Assembly: GCF_003967595.1 (NCBI RefSeq)
Contig: NZ_BIFW01000002.1
Span: 310,001-374,000 of the forward strand
Length of the DNA stretch: 64,000 bases
Direction of reading: 5' to 3'
From: Companilactobacillus musae
GTDB lineage: Bacteria; Bacillota; Bacilli; Lactobacillales; Lactobacillaceae
Shown: piece after piece, positions 43,076 through 51,204 of the stretch
How positions within the stretch are numbered: position 1 is the stretch's first letter
Layout of the letters: every line of letters begins with the position of its first letter
Notes under the pieces: generated by a model
What the model was told of the DNA's origin: nothing
What the model saw: only the letters and a program-made list of their open reading frames with translations
The model's database searches: none
Translations under genes and position numbers: made by a program

Positions 43076-44422
43076 ATGTTTTGTCCAAATTGTGGCCATA
43101 AAGTCGATCCAGATCAAAAATTTTGTGATAACTGCGGCTATGCCCTAAAAAAGAAAACTAACAAAGATACAATAGAAAAAAAAGATGATGACGCTATACG
43201 CTCACTATCTGAAATTGAAAATGAACTGAATCAAGAGGACACTTCAAAAACTGAAGAAAAGCCAGTTCTAAAACAAGCTCCTGCTCAACAACGCGAGTAT
43301 GGCTCTTTTGACCATCCTCAAGAAAAGACCAAACAAACAGTTCAACGTCCTGATCCAGAACCTGAAATGAAAACTTTTGAGAGCTCATCGAACCGTTCAT
43401 CTTTTAGCAAATCAAGTGCTGATGAACCTTTAGATGATAAGACACAAATCTACAGTAAAAATGATTTCAATCCAATCTCTCAAAAGCCATATAAAAAAGC
43501 TCAGGATACTAATACTCAAGAACACAACTTCAAAGATTCAATCAAGGACCCTATCAAAGATCCTTTTGCACCAACTGAGAGTGAACGCCGAGCTGCTGAA
43601 GCAAAGAAAAAGGCCGAAGCTGTCGACCCTAACGATGGTTTCATTCACAATATGATTAAGTTTGCGAAAAATAATGCTTATGTTAGTATTTTCGCCGTCA
43701 TTATTGTTGCCATTCTCTTAGTTGTTAAAAGAAACTATGGTTTCATTGCTTTAGCAATTCTCATCATTCTTTGGTTCTTGCTATCTCAATTACGCCACGG
43801 TAATGAAGTAGGTGCTAACAAAGCTCTAAAGAAGGAAACTTCTTTGAAAAAGAGTTCTGATAATAATAATGCTCCTGAACAAACTGAAACTTATGCTTCT
43901 AAGCCTAAAAAACAAAAACCTGAAAAATATCAAACAGCAGCTGATCGTTTGAGACCAAATAAAAAGACGACAACTCAAAAAATCATTATTGTTTCGTCAA
44001 TTGTTGGTTTTATCGCTTCTGTTAGTGGACCATTTCTAGATGGACTATCTCTTTCAAGTACAATTGCTAATGCCGCCAATTACACTGCTAATTTAGCGGC
44101 CGCTCAGCCTACTTGGATTACAAATGGTTTCTCAGCTATTCGTTTGATTTGTTTCTTATCTCCAGTTATTGCCTTGATTGCTGGTTGTTTCAGATCACGT
44201 GGTAGTATCAGATTGGTTAGAATCTTTACTCTACTTCCTACCGTTCTCTACGCCGCTTTATATGGCGTTTTATATGCCGGATTGGTAAATTCATCATCAA
44301 TTACCGGACAAGTTGCTGTGACAACTAGTGGATCATTTGGAACTAGCTTCTATGTTCTATTAATAACTTCAATTATTTCACTTGTTATGGCATACGCTCT
44401 CCGTCCCAAAGTTAGAATTTAG
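43076..44422 (+). CDS. Zinc-ribbon membrane protein
   Basis: 448 residues from 43076 (GGAGG 10 nt upstream; the open frame begins at 43010 without a site). The N-terminal zinc ribbon is MFCPNCGHKVDPDQKFCDNCGYALKKK with two CxxC pairs. A long low-complexity, charged region follows (about 30-190), then a helix pair (IFAVIIVAILLVVKR; IALAILIILWFLLS), another charged linker, and four hydrophobic helices. A LAB-typical zinc_ribbon_2/DUF4xxx-like membrane protein; function unknown. Ends at a strong terminator. Confidence 0.75.
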   Translation: MFCPNCGHKVDPDQKFCDNCGYALKKKTNKDTIEKKDDDAIRSLSEIENELNQEDTSKTEEKPVLKQAPAQQREYGSFDHPQEKTKQTVQRPDPEPEMKTFESSSNRSSFSKSSADEPLDDKTQIYSKNDFNPISQKPYKKAQDTNTQEHNFKDSIKDPIKDPFAPTESERRAAEAKKKAEAVDPNDGFIHNMIKFAKNNAYVSIFAVIIVAILLVVKRNYGFIALAILIILWFLLSQLRHGNEVGANKALKKETSLKKSSDNNNAPEQTETYASKPKKQKPEKYQTAADRLRPNKKTTTQKIIIVSSIVGFIASVSGPFLDGLSLSSTIANAANYTANLAAAQPTWITNGFSAIRLICFLSPVIALIAGCFRSRGSIRLVRIFTLLPTVLYAALYGVLYAGLVNSSSITGQVAVTTSGSFGTSFYVLLITSIISLVMAYALRPKVRI

Positions 44423-44435
44423 AAAGTTAAACTCA

Positions 44436-44485
44436 ATCCCCATGTAGTTAACCATCTTTGATGGTTACCATATGGGGATTTTTTT
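44436..44485 (+). terminator. Terminator of the zinc-ribbon gene
   Basis: AATCCCCATGTAGTTAACCATC-ttt-GATGGTTACCATATGGGGATTTTTTT. Confidence 0.85.
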
Positions 44486-44666
44486 ATTGTCTTAATGTTC
44501 ATCAATAAAAACAGTTATACTTCAAATTTTTTCTTAAAACTTCTTTCATAATTGTATTTATATAATTGTGCATTTTATAAAAAAATAAATCGTAAAATTT
44601 GCTTTCTTACTTCAAGTATGTCCTATATACTTACTAATGGTATAGACAACTAGGAAGCGTAAAATT

Positions 44667-46595
44667 ATGAATAACTATCTTATTTCTAAAAAGACAGCAA
44701 TTTTTATCTTACCCATATTTATCTTTTCAATTTTATGCATTGCAGGTAATCAAACTGAGATTATTTTGGCGGACGCAGGTACTGAAACGAATCCTGGTAA
44801 TATTTACTTCAAGAAACCTTCGCTTCATCCTGTCCGTTTCGGAGTTTGGGTTACTGGAGGCTTCAATGTTAATTTAAATTCCGATTACTACGTCAAAGTT
44901 GGTGATCCATTGAAATTAGAAACCCATTCGGTTAGATCCCAAGTAAGTACCTTTGAACATCCTTTTGAACCCCTTGAACACTCATGGTTTGAAAAGAAGC
45001 CTAATAAGAATTGGTCACTGATCAAAGGAGCAACTAACCCATCCTTAAATATCGACACTAGCAAGGTCGGAACAAGCTACTATCAGATTCACGATTTATA
45101 CAGCGGTATTTTTAGCGATGATAGTTTTTTCTCTAATTCTGCCGCCGTCCATGTAATTCCTAATGACATTCCAGCTAAATCAATCAAAATAAATGTCGAC
45201 AATGATTATATTTATAATTCCGATAATAATTTCGACAAGATGACGGCTTATGCCCATGCCGAATTAACACCCTCAGATGCCACTGAAAAAGTTATTTGGT
45301 CTATCAGTAACACAAATTTAGCGACTATTGATCAAGATGGAAAAATCACTTCCGTATCCGGAAAAGAAGGTAGTTTTTTTATCAAGGCAACTATTACTAA
45401 CAAAGATGGTTCCGTATTCAGCGACACCAAATTAATGAATGTTGGTGGTGGACTCTACGATCAAAAAGCCCGAGCTGGCGAAAATGCCACTTTTACCATT
45501 CAAGGATTTGATGACGCAATTAGAGACAATACCGATCATTTAACCGTTGAATGGCACAAAAAAGATCCACAGGGTCACGATACTAAATTGATGACCCCAG
45601 TAGATCCATTTATTTACATAACCGGTCCCGTTTCTGAAAAAGATAACGGCGATGAATATTATGCAATTATAAAATTACGAGATAAAACTCTCAAAACTAG
45701 TGTTGGAAAATTATCCGTATTACCAACACTAGATCCAAATGTAGTATTAAATGGTAAACTTCAAAATATATCTTTTAATGATGGACAAGATTCTAGTACT
45801 GCTTTATTCAATGTCGTTAACGGGGATACTATCAACTATGTAATGAACTTGAACAACAATGGACAGCGAGATTTATTTAATAATAAATTATCTTTTTACC
45901 TAAGCTTAAAAACTGAGGTAATGAAAATCATTATTGACGGCAAACAATTGGACGAACACGAGTATAAAATTAATTCTAATATCGACAATAACAACCAATT
46001 GATTGAAATACCTGTCGGTAATTTAAAAATTGGCAAACAAAAAAATGTCCAAATAGAAACTTTGACTCATGGAATAAATAATCAATTAGATTTTCACTCT
46101 ACCCCTTCTTTTACGGGTACAGATTCTGACGGTCATCTTTATCAAAGTATCGGCAATCCACTAGAATTGCATTACGTCTCCAACAAGATCACCCCTCATT
46201 TCAAAGATATTCAATTTGAGTCTATTTATTCTTTTGAAAAAGATGTTCTTAAATTCCGGACTAATGATACCAATTCGCCCAATGAAATCGTCCATATTGA
46301 TGATCAACGACGTAAAAAGAATCCTATTCGAATATTTTTAAAACAGCCAGGATCACTCTCAAATTCCAAGAATGGCAGTCTTCTTGTGGCTACTTTACAG
46401 TTCTACAAGTTAGATAAATTGCTCCCCCAAAATATCAATAATAAAATTCTGATCGAATATTCCCAAAAGAATCAAACTCTAAAATCTATTCATTGGAATA
46501 AAGATGAGGGTTTACTGCTTCATGTTGATGATACTAATTTTATCGCCGGTCAATATAATGCAAATCTCAGTTGGATCATCGAAGATGCCCCATAG
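44667..46595 (+). CDS. Secreted surface protein with Big-2 domain and degenerate WxL-like C-terminus
   Basis: 642 residues. An N-terminal hydrophobic signal (IFILPIFIFSILCIAG) ends near ILADAGTE. Residues 175-260 match a bacterial Ig-like (Big-2) domain: TPSDATEKVIWSISNTNLATIDQDGKITSVS. The last 140 residues follow the WxL plan: a strand LKFRTNDT, a D-x-R element HIDDQRRKKNPIRIF, and the end GQYNANLSWIIEDAP, the typical WxL C-terminal closure. The first WxL tryptophan appears lost (NPIRIF). Secreted and probably wall-associated. No LPxTG. The ATG has a weak AGGAAG site. Confidence 0.65.
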   Translation: MNNYLISKKTAIFILPIFIFSILCIAGNQTEIILADAGTETNPGNIYFKKPSLHPVRFGVWVTGGFNVNLNSDYYVKVGDPLKLETHSVRSQVSTFEHPFEPLEHSWFEKKPNKNWSLIKGATNPSLNIDTSKVGTSYYQIHDLYSGIFSDDSFFSNSAAVHVIPNDIPAKSIKINVDNDYIYNSDNNFDKMTAYAHAELTPSDATEKVIWSISNTNLATIDQDGKITSVSGKEGSFFIKATITNKDGSVFSDTKLMNVGGGLYDQKARAGENATFTIQGFDDAIRDNTDHLTVEWHKKDPQGHDTKLMTPVDPFIYITGPVSEKDNGDEYYAIIKLRDKTLKTSVGKLSVLPTLDPNVVLNGKLQNISFNDGQDSSTALFNVVNGDTINYVMNLNNNGQRDLFNNKLSFYLSLKTEVMKIIIDGKQLDEHEYKINSNIDNNNQLIEIPVGNLKIGKQKNVQIETLTHGINNQLDFHSTPSFTGTDSDGHLYQSIGNPLELHYVSNKITPHFKDIQFESIYSFEKDVLKFRTNDTNSPNEIVHIDDQRRKKNPIRIFLKQPGSLSNSKNGSLLVATLQFYKLDKLLPQNINNKILIEYSQKNQTLKSIHWNKDEGLLLHVDDTNFIAGQYNANLSWIIEDAP

Positions 46596-47028
46596 ACCAA
46601 TTATACATAGAGTATGATACGTAAGCCTTTTGTTGGATAACCAATCAAAGTGTTTATACTTATAAATAAGAAGAATAGAAATGAAGTAAAGGGTTGTTCC
46701 TATTCTTCGAAGTCTCACGAAAGTGAGCTTGCATCTACCAAAATGTCACCGATTTAAAAAGATCGTAATTGCGGTAGTTGTAATGAATGGGATTAGTTCT
46801 AAAAATTTGGGTTGAATCGAGATGAGGCAAAATCAAAGTTAAATTAAGATTTTGCAATATCAATCAATGTTAATTCTTAAACATCGTATTTGGAGTAAGC
46901 TTCTGCTCCCTTTAAAAATCAGTAAGCTATTAGATTTCATAATGAATCCTCCGAAAACACAAATTAGTCTAGACAAAAAGACCCCGGGATAGTTCAGCTA
47001 GTTCTGAACCCCGAGGCCATTTTTGTTG
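46596..47028. other. 433-bp gene-free stretch; no feature recognised except the GDPD terminator at its end
   Basis: No credible ORF on either strand. A small CTCAC-GAAA-GTGAG hairpin lies near 46715 and an inverted repeat GCAAAATC/GATTTTGC near 46827-46856. I see no promoter for a structured RNA. It could be remnant sequence; nothing else supports a function. Confidence 0.5.
46976..47025 (-). terminator. Terminator of the GDPD gene
   Basis: Minus-strand GGCCTCGGGGTTCAG-aactag-CTGAACTATCCCGGGGTC then T run. Confidence 0.8.
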
Positions 47029-47772
47029 TTATTTTTCTAAAAAGCTCATTCTATCAGCAATATTAGTGATAATTCCATCAACGCCCCACTTCAATAATTC
47101 TTGAGCTCGATTGATATCATCAACTGTCCAAACATTGATTTCATAACCATAATCTTTCATTTGCTTTACTTTATTTTCAGTCAGACCTGAACTATCAGGA
47201 TGAACGATTTTAGCATGACAAGCTTGCATAACAAGATTCCAGTCATCCCCTAATGTTGCGCGACTGAACAATACGGCATATTTCAAATCAGGTTTTAACT
47301 TATACATTTTTTCTAACATAATCGGATTAAAACTAGAAATAATCAATTCAACATGATCATCTAGTCTATCCAAAGCCTTAGCAAATTCTGCAACTAAACG
47401 ATCTGCCAAATAGTTAGCATTGTCCCCAACAACACCTTTAAGTTCAATATTGGCATTAATTTTGTGGATATTAAGAAAGTCAATCAACTGATCCAATGTT
47501 GGTACTTTTTCACCACGGAATTTCTCTGCAAACCAATAGCCGGCGTCAGCATTTTCCACATCAGAGCTATTAATTGTTTCGATCGAACCAGATTGATTAG
47601 TCGTACGGTCTAATTTATCATCATGAATCACAAAAACCTTTTCGTCTTTAGTGATACTTAGATCAGTTTCAATCCATTTAACATCATGATTAACAACGAC
47701 ATTAAAAGCTGCCATTGTATTTTCCGGTGCCAATGTTGGTATTCCTCTATGAGCAATAATTTTTTTATCCAT
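47029..47772 (-). CDS. Glycerophosphodiester phosphodiesterase
   Basis: 247 residues, GDPD TIM barrel. N-terminus KIIAHRGIPTLAPENTMAAF carries the HRG and E-N motif; WIETDLSITKDEKVFVIHDDKLDRTTN supplies the ExD and H-D metal/catalytic residues. The single-domain cytoplasmic form (GlpQ/UgpQ-like). It degrades glycerophosphodiesters from lipids or teichoic acid turnover. Transcribed toward the left, downstream of nagA1 but separated by a terminator. Confidence 0.92.
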   Translation of the reverse strand: MDKKIIAHRGIPTLAPENTMAAFNVVVNHDVKWIETDLSITKDEKVFVIHDDKLDRTTNQSGSIETINSSDVENADAGYWFAEKFRGEKVPTLDQLIDFLNIHKINANIELKGVVGDNANYLADRLVAEFAKALDRLDDHVELIISSFNPIMLEKMYKLKPDLKYAVLFSRATLGDDWNLVMQACHAKIVHPDSSGLTENKVKQMKDYGYEINVWTVDDINRAQELLKWGVDGIITNIADRMSFLEK

Positions 47773-47816
47773 CGTAATCCTCCAATAGTAAGAGTATACA
47801 TCATTCTACAAGTAAC

Positions 47817-47852
47817 AAAAAAACCGAGAATACAAAATGTAATCTCGATTTT
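47817..47852 (-). terminator. Terminator of nagA copy 1
   Basis: Minus-strand AAAATCGAGATTACA-ttt-TGTATTCTCGGTTTTTTT. Confidence 0.8.
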
Positions 47853-47892
47853 ATCACGTTTTCAACGTTTTATTATCGGTTCATGTTATTAA

Positions 47893-49053
47893 TTAAGCTT
47901 GGTAGCGTGAAACACCATCAAGATATGTTTCTGACAATGTCATATCGTCATCCAAAACGATAAAGTCAGCATCACGACCGTCAGCAATAATACCACACTT
48001 GTCTGCAACTTTTGAACTCTTAGCAGCTGTGTAACTTGCCATTTCAACAGCTTCTTCATCAGTAGCAATGTTCCAGTCAACAACATTCTTGATAGCTTCG
48101 TTAAGCATAAGAATTGAACCAGCAAGGTTATGTGTTTCATCCTTTAATCTAGCTGTTCCATCAGCAACTACAACAGGCAATTCACCAAGTACGTAGTCAC
48201 CGTCTGGCATCAATCCAGCACGCATACAATCAGTAATTAAGGCAACATGTTCTGCACCCTTCTTTTCAACAACGATTCTTGCTGCAAATGGGTTAACATG
48301 ATGACCATCACAGATCAACTCATCATCAACCAAGTGCATTGAAAGAGCAGCACCAACCATACCTGGTAGACGGTGATTTAGGCCACTCATACCATTGTAT
48401 GTGTGTGTAAATCCAGTAGCACCAGCTTCAACACAGGCCTTAGCTTGTTCGAAGGTAGCATCACTGTGTCCAAGGTATACGGCAACATCATCTGAAGCAA
48501 CAGCCTTAGTAAATTCAACTGAACCTTTTCTTTCAGGAGCAATAGAAATTTTCTTGATCATACCATGAGCAGCTTCTTGCCAGTCTTCAAACTCTTCAGC
48601 ATCTGGATCTCTAAAGTACTTAGGATTTTGAGCACCTTTGTGTTTTTCTGTATAGAAAGGTCCTTCAAAATGAATACCTTGAATCTTAGCACCAGTAGCC
48701 TTCTTGTAATTATCACCAATTGTTTGGCAAATATGCTTTAGTTGGTCATGTGAAGCAGTCAAAGTTGTTGGCAACCATGATGTAACACCAGCCTTTAATA
48801 GACCTTCTGACATTTCATTTAATTTATCGAAATCATCATCCATAACATCATGACCCACAAGACCATGAATATGTGTATCAACAAGACCTGGAGCAATGAA
48901 TTTGTCTGAATAATCAACAATCTTACCAGCTGGTTTTTCTTCGTCAGCATGATAGAATTTACCGAACTTACCATCATCAGTAACTTCTAGGTAGCCACCG
49001 TTTTCAGTAGTATTTTTCAAAAAGAATTTTTTAGCTTGAATGTAATATGACAT
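47893..49053 (-). CDS. nagA: N-acetylglucosamine-6-phosphate deacetylase, copy 1
   Basis: 386 residues, amidohydrolase family. Removes the acetyl group from GlcNAc-6-P (or GalNAc-6-P). Metal and active-site residues are visible: H61-x-H63 (DTHIHG), Glu130 (IHFEGPF), His196 (LGHSD), His217 (FTHTYNG) and Asp275 (ITDCM). It differs from copy 2 at only 24 positions by my count (about 94% identical). Its promoter carries a NagR/DasR-like site, unlike copy 2. Confidence 0.93.
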   Translation of the reverse strand: MSYYIQAKKFFLKNTTENGGYLEVTDDGKFGKFYHADEEKPAGKIVDYSDKFIAPGLVDTHIHGLVGHDVMDDDFDKLNEMSEGLLKAGVTSWLPTTLTASHDQLKHICQTIGDNYKKATGAKIQGIHFEGPFYTEKHKGAQNPKYFRDPDAEEFEDWQEAAHGMIKKISIAPERKGSVEFTKAVASDDVAVYLGHSDATFEQAKACVEAGATGFTHTYNGMSGLNHRLPGMVGAALSMHLVDDELICDGHHVNPFAARIVVEKKGAEHVALITDCMRAGLMPDGDYVLGELPVVVADGTARLKDETHNLAGSILMLNEAIKNVVDWNIATDEEAVEMASYTAAKSSKVADKCGIIADGRDADFIVLDDDMTLSETYLDGVSRYQA

Positions 49054-49074
49054 TGTCTAGTCTCCTTACTAATT

Positions 49075-49117
49075 TTAACGGTTTCATTATACCATTCTTT
49101 ATCGGTCTATACCACGT
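49075..49117 (-). promoter_or_regulatory. NagR/DasR-type operator and promoter of nagA copy 1
   Basis: Minus-strand ACGTGGTATAGACCGAT (49101-49117) resembles the NagR (YvoA) site ATTGGTATAGA-type; it overlaps the -35 position of a promoter with extended -10 TGG-TATAAT. Likely bound by the GntR/HutC regulator at 57145 or a relative. Confidence 0.55.
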
Positions 49118-49137
49118 AGACAATTAAATTAATTCAA

Positions 49138-49425
49138 TTACATTCCAATACCGGGAAATAGTTTATACCCCACGTCTTTGTAAGAAGCCAACTTGTGCCA
49201 AAGTTTTCTCTCAATATCATTCAACTCAATTCCTTCGGAAGTTCTTAACATAGACGACTTGGTTAAAAAGTATGAAAAACCACCGATAAAGTCGACTGCT
49301 TCACTTTTTTGTAGTTCTACCATAGTTTTTTTTACATAATGGGTTGTTTCTGTATTAGGGTGATACTTGTCAAGCGCTGTACTTAATTCTTTCATTGCCT
49401 CGATAACGTCTGCTTTTTGTGCCAT
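49138..49425 (-). CDS. Enterocin A immunity-like protein (bacteriocin immunity family)
   Basis: 95 residues. Helical throughout with the spacing of the EntA_Immun four-helix bundle: VIEAMKELSTALD, HYVKKTMVELQKSEAVDFIGGFSYFLTKSSML, LNDIERKLWHKLASYKDV. These cytoplasmic proteins protect against pediocin-like bacteriocins acting on the mannose PTS. There is no bacteriocin gene nearby, so it would be an orphan immunity gene. The assignment rests on pattern and size. Confidence 0.55.
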   Translation of the reverse strand: MAQKADVIEAMKELSTALDKYHPNTETTHYVKKTMVELQKSEAVDFIGGFSYFLTKSSMLRTSEGIELNDIERKLWHKLASYKDVGYKLFPGIGM

Positions 49426-49550
49426 TCTTAATTCACCATCTCTATATTATTTTTTATATAGTTTAAGTATAGCTTTAAAACCACGGCTGTAATCGGTTAC
49501 ATCTCGAACAGCGTGGTATTTGATCCTGAACCAGATACACGAAAAAAAGC

Positions 49551-49593
49551 AAAAGACCAGTAACTCTAAATTAAGTAGAGTTACTGGTCTTTT
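49551..49593 (-). terminator. Terminator downstream of nagA copy 2
   Basis: AAAAGACCAGTAACTCT-aaattaagt-AGAGTTACTGGTCTTTT, a perfect 17-bp stem. Confidence 0.85.
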
Positions 49594-49624
49594 CTAATTT
49601 TCTTTCAAAACCCTTTATATATTA

Positions 49625-49698
49625 TGCAGTGGCTCTGAAACGAGCTACTCAAGGGCAACTTCTTCCGGTTAGCTGGCGCCCTTTGTTCCGCTCTCTTT
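49625..49698 (-). other. Structured 3' untranslated segment of nagA copy 2
   Basis: On the minus strand GAGC-ggaaca-AAGGGC ... GCCCTT-gagta-GCTC encloses an apical AAC/GTT stem. It lies between the nagA2 stop and its terminator and is absent from nagA1. No known RNA family recognised. Confidence 0.4.
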
Positions 49699-49701
49699 TC
49701 T

Positions 49702-50862
49702 CTATGCTTGGTAACGTGAAACACCATCAAGATATGTTTCTGACAATGTCATATCATCATCAAGAACGATAAAGTCAGCATCACGACCACTGGCGATGAT
49801 ACCACATTTATCAAGAACCTTTGAACTCTTAGCAGCTGTATAACTTGCCATTTCAACGGCTTGTTCATCAGTAGCAATGTTCCAGTCAACAACGTTCTTA
49901 ATAGCTTCATTTAGCATCAAGATTGAACCAGCCAAACTGTGTGGAGCTGCCTTTAATTTAGCAGTTCCATTAGCAACTACGACTGGTAATTCACCAAGTA
50001 CATAGTCACCATCTGGCATCAATCCAGCACGCATACAGTCAGTAATCAAAGCAACATGTTCTGGAGTTTTCTTTTCGATAACGATTCTAGCAGCATATGG
50101 ATTAACGTGGTGACCATCACAAATCAACTCGTCATCAACCAAGTGCATCGAAAGAGCAGCGCCGACCATACCAGGCAATCTGTGGTTCAAGCCACTCATA
50201 CCGTTATATGTATGTGTAAATCCAGTAGCACCAGCTTCAACACAGGCCTTAGCTTGTTCAAAAGTAGCGTCACTGTGTCCAAGATATACCGCAACTTTAT
50301 CAGATGCCACAGCTTTAGTAAATTCAACTGAACCCTTTCTTTCAGGAGCAATAGAAATCTTTCTAATCATGCCATGAGCAGCATCTTGCCAGTCTTTAAA
50401 TTCTTCAACATCAGGATCTCTGAAGTACTTAGGATTTTGAGCACCCTTGTGTTTTTCAGTATAGAAAGGTCCTTCAAAGTGAATACCTTGAACCTTAGCA
50501 CCAGTAATCTTCTTGTAGTTATCACCAATCGTGTGACAAATACTCAATAATTGATCATGAGAAGCTGTCAAAGTTGTTGGTAACCATGAAGTTACACCCG
50601 CTTTAAGCAATCCTTCTGACATTTCATTCAATTTATCAAAGTCATCATCCATAACATCGTGACCAACAAGACCATGGATATGTGTATCTACAAGACCTGG
50701 AGCGATAAACTTATCAGAATAATCAACAATCTTACCAGCTGGTTTTTCTTCATCAGCATGATAGAATTTTCCAAATTTACCATCATCAGTAACTTCTAGA
50801 TAGCCACCATTTTCAGTAGTATTTTTTAAAAAGAATTTTTTAGCATGAATATAATATGACAT
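49702..50862 (-). CDS. nagA: N-acetylglucosamine-6-phosphate deacetylase, copy 2
   Basis: 386 residues, near-identical to copy 1 with all catalytic residues conserved (H61, H63, Glu130, His196, His217, Asp275). Differences cluster in surface positions such as KHICQ versus LSICH and DET versus AAP. Its upstream region differs completely from copy 1: a plain promoter TTGGTA-16-TATAGT, with no NagR-like site. It may serve the PTS/SIS operon to its right, from which a terminator and repeat element C separate it. Confidence 0.93.
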   Translation of the reverse strand: MSYYIHAKKFFLKNTTENGGYLEVTDDGKFGKFYHADEEKPAGKIVDYSDKFIAPGLVDTHIHGLVGHDVMDDDFDKLNEMSEGLLKAGVTSWLPTTLTASHDQLLSICHTIGDNYKKITGAKVQGIHFEGPFYTEKHKGAQNPKYFRDPDVEEFKDWQDAAHGMIRKISIAPERKGSVEFTKAVASDKVAVYLGHSDATFEQAKACVEAGATGFTHTYNGMSGLNHRLPGMVGAALSMHLVDDELICDGHHVNPYAARIVIEKKTPEHVALITDCMRAGLMPDGDYVLGELPVVVANGTAKLKAAPHSLAGSILMLNEAIKNVVDWNIATDEQAVEMASYTAAKSSKVLDKCGIIASGRDADFIVLDDDMTLSETYLDGVSRYQA

Positions 50863-50972
50863 TATTGCTCTCCTTTGATTTTAAAATAGATGTCTTTATC
50901 TACCATCGTCCATAACTATATTACTACTCCATCACTTACCAATATTAATTTAGTATTGAAGCAAAGAAACAT

Positions 50973-51139
50973 TAGCCTGGAGTAAAAGCGTTGATGGGCT
51001 CAGTGGTGAAATTTTCCTTAGTCAGCGATTTATGCTGGCTTAGGAAAAGGTCAGTATTTGAGATAATTGCGTACTTCAATTAGCTCAAATCTGTGTCCAC
51101 CACGTTCCAGCCCAATCAACGCTTTTACGGAAGGCGGCA
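50973..51139 (+). repeat. Branched structured repeat, copy C (~167 bp)
   Basis: Same fold with different bases: TAGCCT-GGA-GTAAAAGCGTTGAT / ATCAACGCTTTTAC-GGA-AGGC; helix GTGGTG/CACCAC; hairpin 1 TTTTCC-TTA-GTCAGC ... GCTGGC-TTA-GGAAAA; hairpin 2 ATTTGAG-A-TAATTG ... CAATTA-G-CTCAAAT. The base changes are compensatory relative to copy A. Inserted between nagA2 and the SIS gene. Confidence 0.9.
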
Positions 51140-51159
51140 AGCATAAAATACTTCCAAAT

Positions 51160-51194
51160 AAAAAGCTGAAACAAATTAATGTTTCAACCTTTTA
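51160..51194 (-). terminator. Terminator of the GntR-PTS-SIS operon
   Basis: Minus-strand AAGGTTGAAACATT ... TTTCAGCTTTT next to repeat C, just after the SIS isomerase stop. Confidence 0.65.
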
Positions 51195-51204
51195 ATTTCA
51201 TGAT

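Larger units (their letters stand above)
50863..51204. other. 342-bp intergenic region: nagA2 promoter, repeat C, terminator
   Basis: Holds the TTGGTA-16-TATAGT promoter of nagA2 (about 50915-50945, minus strand), repeat C and the SIS-gene terminator. No additional gene. Confidence 0.65.

Noticed and set aside
46596-47028. Decayed IS or hidden small gene in the 433-bp gap
   Set aside because: Translations in both strands are broken and unlike any transposase I know; only a small hairpin and the downstream terminator can be supported.
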